DNA of 5,902 nt from Gammaproteobacteria bacterium (GTDB lineage Bacteria > Pseudomonadota > Gammaproteobacteria > SZUA-152), in the NCBI GenBank assembly GCA_030599435.1, contig JAUVNZ010000109.1:1-5902 (forward strand), read 5' to 3'. Below the pieces are notes generated by a model that ran no database searches, was not told where the DNA came from, and worked only from the letters and a program-made list of their open reading frames with translations. A program made the translations under genes and the position numbers. This document shows positions 1 to 4,468 of this stretch, in pieces; positions within the stretch are counted from its first letter, which is position 1, and the number at the start of each line of letters is the position of its first letter.

Positions 1-378
1 AGGTAAAACCCACAGTTGAATCATGCGGTTCCACTCTCCGTCCGGGTTGATTTCATTATGAGAAAATCCTTCACCACCAGCACGTTGTACCTGCACGTCA
101 TCACGCGATAGATTTTTTCCGTGTTGCAAAGAGCCCTCATGTTTGATATTCCCGTTGACCATAACAGAGATAACATCTATCTCATGATGACTGTGCATAT
201 GTGTTTCGCCGTGCGGCATAAAGCGGGCATCGGCGAGGTAGACAAAGTTACCGATGCCAGGCCAACTGCCGTCATTGTTTTCTTGCGGGCCAAAGAGTTT
301 TGGCTCTTTTACCAGGCGATGCTCTTTTAAACCGGCAAATCCGCCTTCATGCAAACTGTCTCGTTTTAAAATTTCCAT
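1..378 (-). CDS. pirin-family protein (bicupin), 3' part outside window
   Basis: The reverse strand from the ATG at 378 stays open to base 1, giving the first 126 residues; the C-terminal cupin lies beyond the window. The start is backed by GGAG at 385-388, six bases upstream. The N-terminal cupin shows the pirin metal signature: HSHHEID, with H62 and H64 as the first two ligands, and SHNE, with H107 and E109 as the other two, placed after a DDVQV strand and a glycine-rich turn (AGGEG). In the family these residues bind a non-haem iron in the cytoplasm. Known relatives (human pirin, E. coli YhhW) act as quercetinases or redox-sensitive regulators, but the substrate here cannot be read from sequence. 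The gene diverges from the methyltransferase/aldo-keto reductase pair, so a shared control region is possible. The family call is firm; the exact role is unknown. Confidence 0.9.
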   Translation of the reverse strand, partial: MEILKRDSLHEGGFAGLKEHRLVKEPKLFGPQENNDGSWPGIGNFVYLADARFMPHGETHMHSHHEIDVISVMVNGNIKHEGSLQHGKNLSRDDVQVQRAGGEGFSHNEINPDGEWNRMIQLWVLP

Positions 379-408
379 AGTATTCTCCAACTGCTGTCAG
401 ATAATCAT

Positions 409-438
409 TTGTTTTAGATGGCCTGCTTTATTTCTAAT
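409..438 (+). promoter_or_regulatory. possible promoter for the methyltransferase/aldo-keto reductase pair
   Basis: TTGTTT at 409-414 and TCTAAT at 433-438 (five of six matches to the -10 consensus) are 18 bases apart in the divergent intergenic region. The -35 match is poor (three of six). If used, transcription would begin near 445 and the inverted repeat at 486-525 would lie in the leader RNA. This is a weak call from consensus matching only. Confidence 0.25.
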
Positions 439-485
439 GTTGTACTTTCTAACAAACTATTCACCGCAGTGAGTAGTTGTCCAAA

Positions 486-525
486 GGGGACAGATCTTTT
501 TAGTTTTTTAAATAGATCTGTCCCC
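486..525. repeat. perfect 12-bp inverted repeat, REP/RAYT-type hairpin
   Basis: GGGGACAGATCT at 486-497 is exactly repeated in reverse complement at 514-525, around a 16-base AT-rich spacer; three more spacer pairs could form inside. GGGGACAG/CTGTCCCC arms of this kind are familiar from short palindromes mobilised by, or lying near, REP-associated tyrosine transposases (IS200-like) in Gammaproteobacteria. No transposase is present here. The right arm ends one base before the ATG at 527, so in an mRNA the stem would occupy the place of a ribosome binding site. It is not followed by a T tract, so a simple terminator is unlikely. The inverted repeat is certain; the REP assignment is an inference. 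Confidence 0.8.
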
Positions 526-526
526 A

Positions 527-1291
527 ATGCTACAATGCTACTATACACTCCTGATGTTATCTTTCACCTCACACAAATCAATAACTTTTTTAGTTCTGCC
601 ACTCGCAGTAATTTTCGGCATTGGCTCATTGGCCTGTTTCATGGTTTTTCTCTACTCTGGCCCCTTTAACTGGGTAAAGCTTGACTTAACTGAAGTACAG
701 GGCATGGTCTTGAATAGTCTGCTTTCATTGTGTTTTTTCTTTCAGCACAGCGGGATGGTCAGAAGAAGTTTTCGCCGTCACCTGGACAGTATTATCTCGC
801 CTCATTACCAGGGTGTGACATACACAATCATATCTGGTCTGGTTCTGTTTGTGTTCCTGGCATTGTGGCAGAGTTCGGATACTGTGTTGCTACATGTGCA
901 GGGCTTACCTGAAATTATTATGCGCAGCTTTTTCTTTCTGGCGATCCTGGGTACTGTCTGGGGAATGTGGGCACTTCGCTTTGTCGATCTGTTTGGACTA
1001 GATACCGTTATCAAACATGAGATGGCTGAGTCATCTGCAGCTAAACCCTTTACTATCAGGGGGCCATACCGCTGGGTGCGACATCCGCTTTATTTATTCA
1101 CCATCATTTTATTCTGGTCATACCCGGTTATAACCGCCGATCGCTTGTTGTTTAATACTTTATGGACGATCTGGGTTATCGTCGGCACCAGGCTCGAGGA
1201 ACGGGAGCTTGTTGAAGACTTTGGAGAAGATTATCGTGAATACCAGTCAAAGGTACCGATGTTGTTTCCACGGAGTTTTCATCCAGAATAA
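527..1291 (+). CDS. integral-membrane methyltransferase, NnrU/MddA/isoprenylcysteine methyltransferase-like
   Basis: This 254-residue, strongly hydrophobic protein has about five or six membrane segments (roughly residues 19-43, 60-78, 98-118, 132-155, 188-203 and 207-222). The C-terminal part carries the S-adenosylmethionine-binding signature of the isoprenylcysteine/phospholipid methyltransferase superfamily: GPYRWVRHP at 179-187, EER at 224-226, then FGEDYREY and VP at 243-244. The middle resembles NnrU and the methanethiol S-methyltransferase MddA (QHSGMVR at 73-79, DLFGL at 154-158), and the length fits MddA. A small thiol or a lipid-like acceptor is therefore likely, but the substrate is not proven. 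The start is uncertain: no Shine-Dalgarno is visible before 527, which sits against the inverted repeat, and the next in-frame ATG at 554 has none either; an in-frame stop lies at 509-511. The aldo-keto reductase gene follows after 39 bp and is probably co-transcribed. Confidence 0.86.
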   Translation: MLQCYYTLLMLSFTSHKSITFLVLPLAVIFGIGSLACFMVFLYSGPFNWVKLDLTEVQGMVLNSLLSLCFFFQHSGMVRRSFRRHLDSIISPHYQGVTYTIISGLVLFVFLALWQSSDTVLLHVQGLPEIIMRSFFFLAILGTVWGMWALRFVDLFGLDTVIKHEMAESSAAKPFTIRGPYRWVRHPLYLFTIILFWSYPVITADRLLFNTLWTIWVIVGTRLEERELVEDFGEDYREYQSKVPMLFPRSFHPE

Positions 1292-1318
1292 AAATACAGA
1301 GTAAAAACATACAGCAAA

Positions 1319-1323
1319 AAGGA
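1319..1323 (+). promoter_or_regulatory. ribosome binding site deciding a GTG start
   Basis: AAGGA lies seven bases before the GTG at 1331. Translation from this GTG gives VEYRKLGRTELDIS, the canonical aldo-keto reductase N-terminus, which settles the unusual start codon. Confidence 0.75.
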
Positions 1324-1330
1324 AAAATAA

Positions 1331-2371
1331 GTGGAATATAGAAAATTAGGTCGAACTGAACTGGATATTAGCGTTATTGGTCTTGGCACCATGACCTGGG
1401 GTTTTCAAAACACACAGGCGCAAGGCTTCGAGCAGATGGATTACGCGCTTGAGCGAGGCATTAATTTTTTTGACACCGCCGAAATGTATGCGATTCCGCC
1501 GAGCAATAAAACCTTTGGCACAACGGAAACGATTATTGGAAACTGGTTTGCTTCTCGATTAAATCGCGACAAAGTGTTACTTGCCTCAAAAATAACAGGG
1601 CCGGGCCTGTCCTGGATACGAGACGGAAAGAATATTATTGATAAAAAAAACATTCTCCAGGCTGTAGAAGGTAGTCTGAAAAGATTACAAACAGACTACA
1701 TCGATCTCTATCAATTACACTGGCCCAACAGAGGCTCATATCACTTTGGACAGCTGTGGAACTACACACCAAAATTTGATGCGCAGGCTGAAGAAGAAAA
1801 TTTTCTCGAAGTGTTACACACCCTGCAGGGCTTAATTCAAGCCGGAAAAATCCGTTATATAGGTTTATCCAATGAAACCGCCTGGGGCCTGACTAAATGG
1901 TTGCAGTTAGCCCAACAAAACAATATGCCGCGTATGGCTTCAATTCAAAATGAATACTCATTGCTTTGCCGTCACTTCGAGCCAGACCTGAGTGAAATAG
2001 CCATTCATGAAGACTGTGGTTTGCTCGCCTGGTCACCCTTATGCAGAGGAATGTTAAGTGGAAAATACCTCAATGGCGCTCGCCCGGAAGGCGCACGAAT
2101 AACTATAGAAACTCGCCCTGAACACAGAGTCTTACCACAAACTGACGCAGCAATTAAAAAATATGTTGATCTGGCTAAACAATATGAACTCGATGCATGC
2201 CAAATGGCACTGGCATTTGTAAATAATCAGGCTTTTGTGAATTCCACACTTATTGGCGCGACCAATTTGGAGCAATTAAAAAGCAATATAGATTCTATTT
2301 CACTTAAACTGAGCACGGAAGTTTATCAGGGGATAGACAAAATCAGGCGTGAATTTCCCATGCTTTATTAG
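1331..2371 (+). CDS. tas: NADP(H)-dependent aldo-keto reductase, Tas-like
   Basis: The 346-residue product has the same length as E. coli Tas and matches it along its length. Shared blocks include GLGTMTWG (17-24), QNTQA, FFDTAEMY (46-53), TTETIIGNW, SLKRLQTDYIDLYQLHWP (115-132), GKIRYIGLSNETA and SGKYLNGARPEGAR. The catalytic tetrad is complete: D48, Y53, K87 and H130. STLIGAT at 305-311 with K317 and N319 forms the NADP phosphate-binding end of the barrel. The enzyme should be a cytosolic (beta/alpha)8 carbonyl reductase; the physiological substrate of Tas-type enzymes is poorly defined (E. coli tas was found through a starvation-linked suppressor effect on tyrosine auxotrophy). The start is GTG with AAGGA seven bases upstream. 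It follows the membrane methyltransferase by 39 bp on the same strand. No frameshift or missing key residue is seen. Confidence 0.96.
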   Translation: MEYRKLGRTELDISVIGLGTMTWGFQNTQAQGFEQMDYALERGINFFDTAEMYAIPPSNKTFGTTETIIGNWFASRLNRDKVLLASKITGPGLSWIRDGKNIIDKKNILQAVEGSLKRLQTDYIDLYQLHWPNRGSYHFGQLWNYTPKFDAQAEEENFLEVLHTLQGLIQAGKIRYIGLSNETAWGLTKWLQLAQQNNMPRMASIQNEYSLLCRHFEPDLSEIAIHEDCGLLAWSPLCRGMLSGKYLNGARPEGARITIETRPEHRVLPQTDAAIKKYVDLAKQYELDACQMALAFVNNQAFVNSTLIGATNLEQLKSNIDSISLKLSTEVYQGIDKIRREFPMLY

Positions 2372-2389
2372 TGTTCCTAAAGTGGGTTG

Positions 2390-2410
2390 TCACACATAAA
2401 TATTGTGTGA
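2390..2410. repeat. short inverted repeat after the aldo-keto reductase gene
   Basis: TCACACA at 2390-2396 and TGTGTGA at 2404-2410 are perfect 7-bp arms around a seven-base AT-rich loop, starting 18 bases after the stop codon. No T run follows, so it is at best a weak terminator or mRNA-end stabilising hairpin. Confidence 0.45.
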
Positions 2411-2465
2411 ATGGTTCTCATTTGTCACCGATCCCTTTAAATATATACTACCTGAGACATGAAAT

Positions 2466-2520
2466 GGGACAGCAATGAGTCTACCCCCCATTGATCTAAA
2501 ACCGTGGTCTGTCCCGGTTT
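2466..2520. repeat. structured REP-like element 3' of the tRNA gene
   Basis: GGGACAG at 2466-2472 pairs with CTGTCCC at 2509-2515. Immediately inside, CAATG (2473-2477) pairs with CATTG (2489-2493), giving a 12-bp stem with a one-sided bulge of 15 bases (2494-2508). A competing hairpin, AAACCG (2499-2504) with CGGTTT (2515-2520), uses part of the same bases, so the two folds exclude each other. On the tRNA strand the second hairpin comes first, five bases after the CCA end, and its arm finishes in a short T run (TTTT), so it could help end or process the tRNA transcript. The outer arms repeat the GGGACAG/CTGTCCC core of the inverted repeat at 486-525. The pairing is plain in the sequence; any function is inferred. 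Confidence 0.6.
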
Positions 2521-2524
2521 GTTC

Positions 2525-2614
2525 TGGCGGAGAAGGAGGGATTTGAACCCTCGGAACTCGTAAGAGTTCACTTGATTTCGAATCAAGCACATTCGGCCAC
2601 TCTGTCACTTCTCC
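2525..2614 (-). tRNA. tRNA-Ser, anticodon CGA (reads UCG)
   Basis: The 90-base reverse-strand gene folds into a complete class II tRNA. The acceptor stem GGAGAAG/CTTCTCC has seven perfect pairs, with discriminator G and an encoded CCA (2527-2525). The D stem is ACA/TGT, and the anticodon stem is CTTGA/TCAAG around the loop TTCGAAA, giving anticodon CGA. The long variable arm expected for serine is GAACTC/GAGTTC with a four-base loop, and the T arm GAGGG-TTCAAAT-CCCTC is perfect. G discriminator, long variable arm and CGA together leave no doubt about serine identity. The gene stands alone, between the aldo-keto reductase gene and the hydrolase gene, with a structured element just beyond its 3' end. 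An open frame across it on the same strand is an artefact. Confidence 0.98.
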
Positions 2615-2854
2615 AATATTCGATGTTTTCTAAATTCACTAATTACATTAACAACTAGATGATTACGGACACCCACAAAATCATTTTTTAATGAAAACCA
2701 TCTAAAACAAAAGGTCAGGTTGTGGTGAATTCATGTTTATAACTTTTTTAATTAGTGGGGCCTTTATTTGCTTGCCATTCTTATATTAGCAGAAACTGGG
2801 ATCTATCCTCGGTCTTCCTGGTCATCAGCGTGTTTGTGGTAGCCTTCACCCATC
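2615..2854. other. AT-rich intergenic region between tRNA-Ser and the lipoprotein hydrolase
   Basis: These 240 bases must hold the leftward tRNA promoter and the rightward hydrolase promoter. I see no coding frame with family features, no strong sigma-70 promoter with correct spacing in either direction, and no convincing hairpin. Confidence 0.5.
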
Positions 2855-3883
2855 ATGTCCAAATGTCTAAAGTTATTAGTCGCCATGTCAGTACAGCTTG
2901 TATTGCTTCTGTCAATGAGCGCATGTAGTAATCCGAAATTACAGACGCGACCAGATACCACTCTGTATCACACCCGACTGACTCCCAGCTCAGCGGTAAT
3001 GTCAGACGGTTATGTGTTGCCCATGAAGACATGGTCATCTACAGATGACCCCAACGCCGTGGTGCTCGCCATGCATGGTTTCAATGATTACAGCAACGCT
3101 TTCGATGCGGCTGCACACACCTTCGCAGATAATTTGATAACAACCTACGCCATTGACCAGCGCGGCTTCGGTGCGACAAAGCAGCATGGCATCTGGGCTG
3201 GATACACCACCCTGCAATCCGACCTCATAGCAACTGTCAATCTGCTGTGTGAGAAACACTCTGACCTGCCATTATTCCTGCTGGGCGAGAGCATGGGTGG
3301 TGCGGTCATACTCATTGCAGCACAGCAGCTGGAGCGTACCTGCATACAGGGTGTGATCCTGTTGGCCCCAGCCGTATGGGGCTGGCAGACCATGCCATGG
3401 TGGCAAACAGTACCGCTGAGACTACTCGCGCATACGCTGCCCGAACTCAAAGTGACCGGTGAAGGATTGGAAATTCATCCGTCGGACAACGCCGAAATGC
3501 TACGTGTATTAGGTCGTGACCCGCTGATCATTAAGGCGACACGCATAGACACGCTCTACGGGCTCACCGATCTAATGGAAGCCGCCATGGTAAACAGCGG
3601 GGCACTGAGAATGCCAGCATTAATCCTGTACGGCGAACACGATGAAATCATTCCACCAACACCATTCTGCCAGATGCTCAATAATCTGCCGGATAGAACC
3701 ACATCTCATTGGCGCCTGGTACTCTACCCCAACGGGTATCACATGCTATCGCGTGATTTGCAGGGTGAGGTTGTGATCCAGGATATGGTGACGTGGATAC
3801 ACAACCAAAGATCCTGGTTGCCTTCTGCTCAGGAAGTTGCTCAAGGCTCCTCTCGTTTATCGGCGCTGAGTGAATGTAATTAA
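2855..3883 (+). CDS. lipoprotein alpha/beta hydrolase, monoacylglycerol lipase/lysophospholipase-like
   Basis: This 342-residue protein starts with a lipoprotein signal peptide: basic n-region (K3, K6), hydrophobic core at 7-20, and lipobox MSAC with the lipidated cysteine at 24. S25-N26 gives no inner-membrane retention signal (no D at +2), so outer-membrane attachment is likely. The mature part is a Hydrolase_4 (serine aminopeptidase S33/monoglyceride lipase) fold. It shows the oxyanion segment MHGFNDYS (73-80), DQRGFG (101-106), the nucleophile elbow GESMGG with S146, the acid D263 in YGEHDEIIP, and H296 in GYHML. The family hydrolyses monoacylglycerols or lysophospholipids; the true ester substrate here is unknown. 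The ATG at 2855 lacks a clear Shine-Dalgarno, but an in-frame stop at 2840-2842 forbids a longer form and the later ATG at 2885 would lose the basic n-region. No partner gene is adjacent. Confidence 0.93.
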   Translation: MSKCLKLLVAMSVQLVLLLSMSACSNPKLQTRPDTTLYHTRLTPSSAVMSDGYVLPMKTWSSTDDPNAVVLAMHGFNDYSNAFDAAAHTFADNLITTYAIDQRGFGATKQHGIWAGYTTLQSDLIATVNLLCEKHSDLPLFLLGESMGGAVILIAAQQLERTCIQGVILLAPAVWGWQTMPWWQTVPLRLLAHTLPELKVTGEGLEIHPSDNAEMLRVLGRDPLIIKATRIDTLYGLTDLMEAAMVNSGALRMPALILYGEHDEIIPPTPFCQMLNNLPDRTTSHWRLVLYPNGYHMLSRDLQGEVVIQDMVTWIHNQRSWLPSAQEVAQGSSRLSALSECN

Positions 3884-3925
3884 CTGCAGAATAAAAGTCA
3901 CGGAGTCAGCCATTAGTTCGTAATT

Positions 3926-3953
3926 TTGTTACCTGCTTAATTTGCGCTATCAT
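3926..3953 (+). promoter_or_regulatory. promoter of the toxin-antitoxin locus
   Basis: TTGTTA at 3926-3931 (four of six) and TATCAT at 3948-3953 (five of six) are separated by 16 bases, predicting a transcript start near 3960 and a leader of about 27 bases to the ATG at 3987. The -10 box lies at the centre of the palindrome at 3932-3975, the layout of a self-repressed antitoxin promoter. Confidence 0.5.
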
Positions 3954-3975
3954 TTGATGGCACAAATTAAGCAGG
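3932..3975. promoter_or_regulatory. 44-bp palindromic operator in front of the antitoxin gene
   Basis: CCTGCTTAATTTG at 3932-3944 is perfectly inverted at 3963-3975. The symmetry continues inward (GC, then ATCA/TGAT) with one mismatch and one G-T pair, to a two-base centre at 3953-3954. It covers the predicted -10 box and reaches the Shine-Dalgarno region. Because transcription should start near 3960, most of the left arm would not be in the RNA, so this is better read as a DNA site bound by a dimeric protein than as an RNA hairpin. Phd-type antitoxins typically bind such palindromes to repress their own operon. The palindrome is certain; its binder is inferred. Confidence 0.75.
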
Positions 3976-3976
3976 G
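3973..3976 (+). promoter_or_regulatory. ribosome binding site deciding the antitoxin start
   Basis: AGGG (within GCAGGG) lies ten bases before the ATG at 3987. The earlier TTG at 3942 and ATG at 3957 fall upstream of, or before, the predicted transcript start and inside the operator, and would add a non-homologous tail, so 3987 is preferred. Confidence 0.55.
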
Positions 3977-3986
3977 TAAATATCTA

Positions 3987-4310
3987 ATGGATACTTTCAC
4001 AGTCAGGGATTTTCGTGAGCGCACAGGCAAATTGATTCACGATGCCGAATCAGGCGAATTATCAGTCATAACAAAACATGGTCGTCCGATATTTCTCGCG
4101 CTACCTTTTGATGAAATCCTGATCAAATCAGGCATATGTTTAAGTCCTGCCATCAAATTATTCAGAGATGATGTTTTAAGCATTAGCAAAGCCGCAAAAC
4201 TTGCCGATTGCAGTGTCGCACGTTTTACCGAAGAACTCTCAAAACAGGGGATTCCAGTTGTTCAATATTCAGCGGATGAATTAGACGATGAGCTCAACAC
4301 ACTCAAATAA
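3987..4310 (+). CDS. antitoxin: Phd/YefM-like N-terminus with UPF0175-like C-terminus
   Basis: This 107-residue protein has two recognisable parts. Residues 1-43 match the Phd/YefM DNA-binding fold: TVRDFRERTGKLIHDAESGE followed by the strand pair VITKHGRPIFLALP. Residues about 54-107 match UPF0175: AIKLFRDDVLSISKAAKLAD, then an FTEELSKQGIPV segment and an acidic tail, DELDDELNTLK. The first part should bind the operator at 3932-3975; the second is expected to bind and block a PIN-like DUF3368 toxin, with which UPF0175 proteins are usually paired. The next frame does begin as that toxin and overlaps the end of this gene by 23 bases, but it is truncated, so the antitoxin seems to be an orphan. 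The reading frame is intact, suggesting it is either recently disarmed or retained for another reason. The family assignment is strong; its activity is inferred. Confidence 0.92.
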   Translation: MDTFTVRDFRERTGKLIHDAESGELSVITKHGRPIFLALPFDEILIKSGICLSPAIKLFRDDVLSISKAAKLADCSVARFTEELSKQGIPVVQYSADELDDELNTLK

Positions 4311-4431
4311 AAACGTTGTAATCGATACCGGTCCATTAATTTCCTTTTTACATCTCGACTGGTTTAACGAATTATCTAAACTTTTTAAAAAGGTTCTGCC
4401 TTACATTTCACACATTTGGTATCAAATGTGA
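4288..4431 (+). pseudogene. truncated PIN-like toxin (DUF3368 type), 5' fragment
   Basis: An ATG at 4288, overlapping the antitoxin end by 23 bases in the usual toxin-antitoxin arrangement, opens a 47-codon frame ending in TGA at 4429-4431. Residues 10-38 match the start of DUF3368 PIN-like toxins: VVIDTGPLISFL with the first metal-binding aspartate D13, then a helix ending LFKKVLP. Proteins of this family are about 150 residues long, and the remaining acidic active-site residues are absent. Only 37 bases separate the stop from the convergent protease gene, so the missing part is not present in another frame. The product cannot be a working nuclease. Where homology ends (about residue 38-45) the DNA enters the hairpin at 4400-4439. 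A 3' deletion is the simplest reading; no clear Shine-Dalgarno is seen, so translation would be coupled to the antitoxin gene. Confidence 0.8.
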
Positions 4432-4439
4432 CATGTAAG
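4400..4439. terminator. hairpin between convergent toxin remnant and protease genes
   Basis: CACATTTG (4411-4418) and CAAATGTG (4423-4430) form a perfect 8-bp stem with a four-base loop. Outer arms CTTACAT (4400-4406) and ATGTAAG (4433-4439) add seven pairs across a small internal loop. It lies between convergent genes, 29 bases after the protease stop. Read leftward, a T-rich stretch (CCTTTTTAAAAAG) follows a few bases beyond the stem, so a terminator role for the protease transcript is possible, though the T tract is not adjacent. It may instead be a scar of the event that cut the toxin gene. Confidence 0.45.
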
Positions 4440-4468
4440 TCTTGCCCCTATAATTATCATGAGCGCCC

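Noticed and set aside
408..421. 14-base segment TTTGTTTTAGATGG that recurs inverted at 2698-2711
   Set aside because: Low-complexity AT-rich sequence; a chance match of this length is not surprising in about 6 kb on both strands, and the flanks do not match.
2390..2608. Reverse-strand open frame starting MTEWPNVLDS across the tRNA-Ser
   Set aside because: It is the well-known spurious translation of a tRNA-Ser gene; the tRNA fold is perfect and the frame has no family features.
2525..2614. tRNA-Ser as an attachment site for an integrated island
   Set aside because: No integrase gene and no direct repeat of the tRNA 3' end was seen in the window.
3145..3450. Reverse-strand open frame of 101 codons inside the hydrolase gene
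   Set aside because: Antisense shadow over the catalytic region of a clearly coding gene, with a cysteine-rich, domain-less product.
3942..3986. Upstream starts (TTG 3942, ATG 3957) extending the antitoxin by up to 15 residues
   Set aside because: They lie inside the operator and at or before the predicted transcript start, and add residues with no family similarity; ATG 3987 has a Shine-Dalgarno and begins the Phd-like motif.
4449..4454. Perfect TATAAT on the plus strand
   Set aside because: No acceptable -35 element at proper spacing, and it would only drive antisense transcription into the protease gene.
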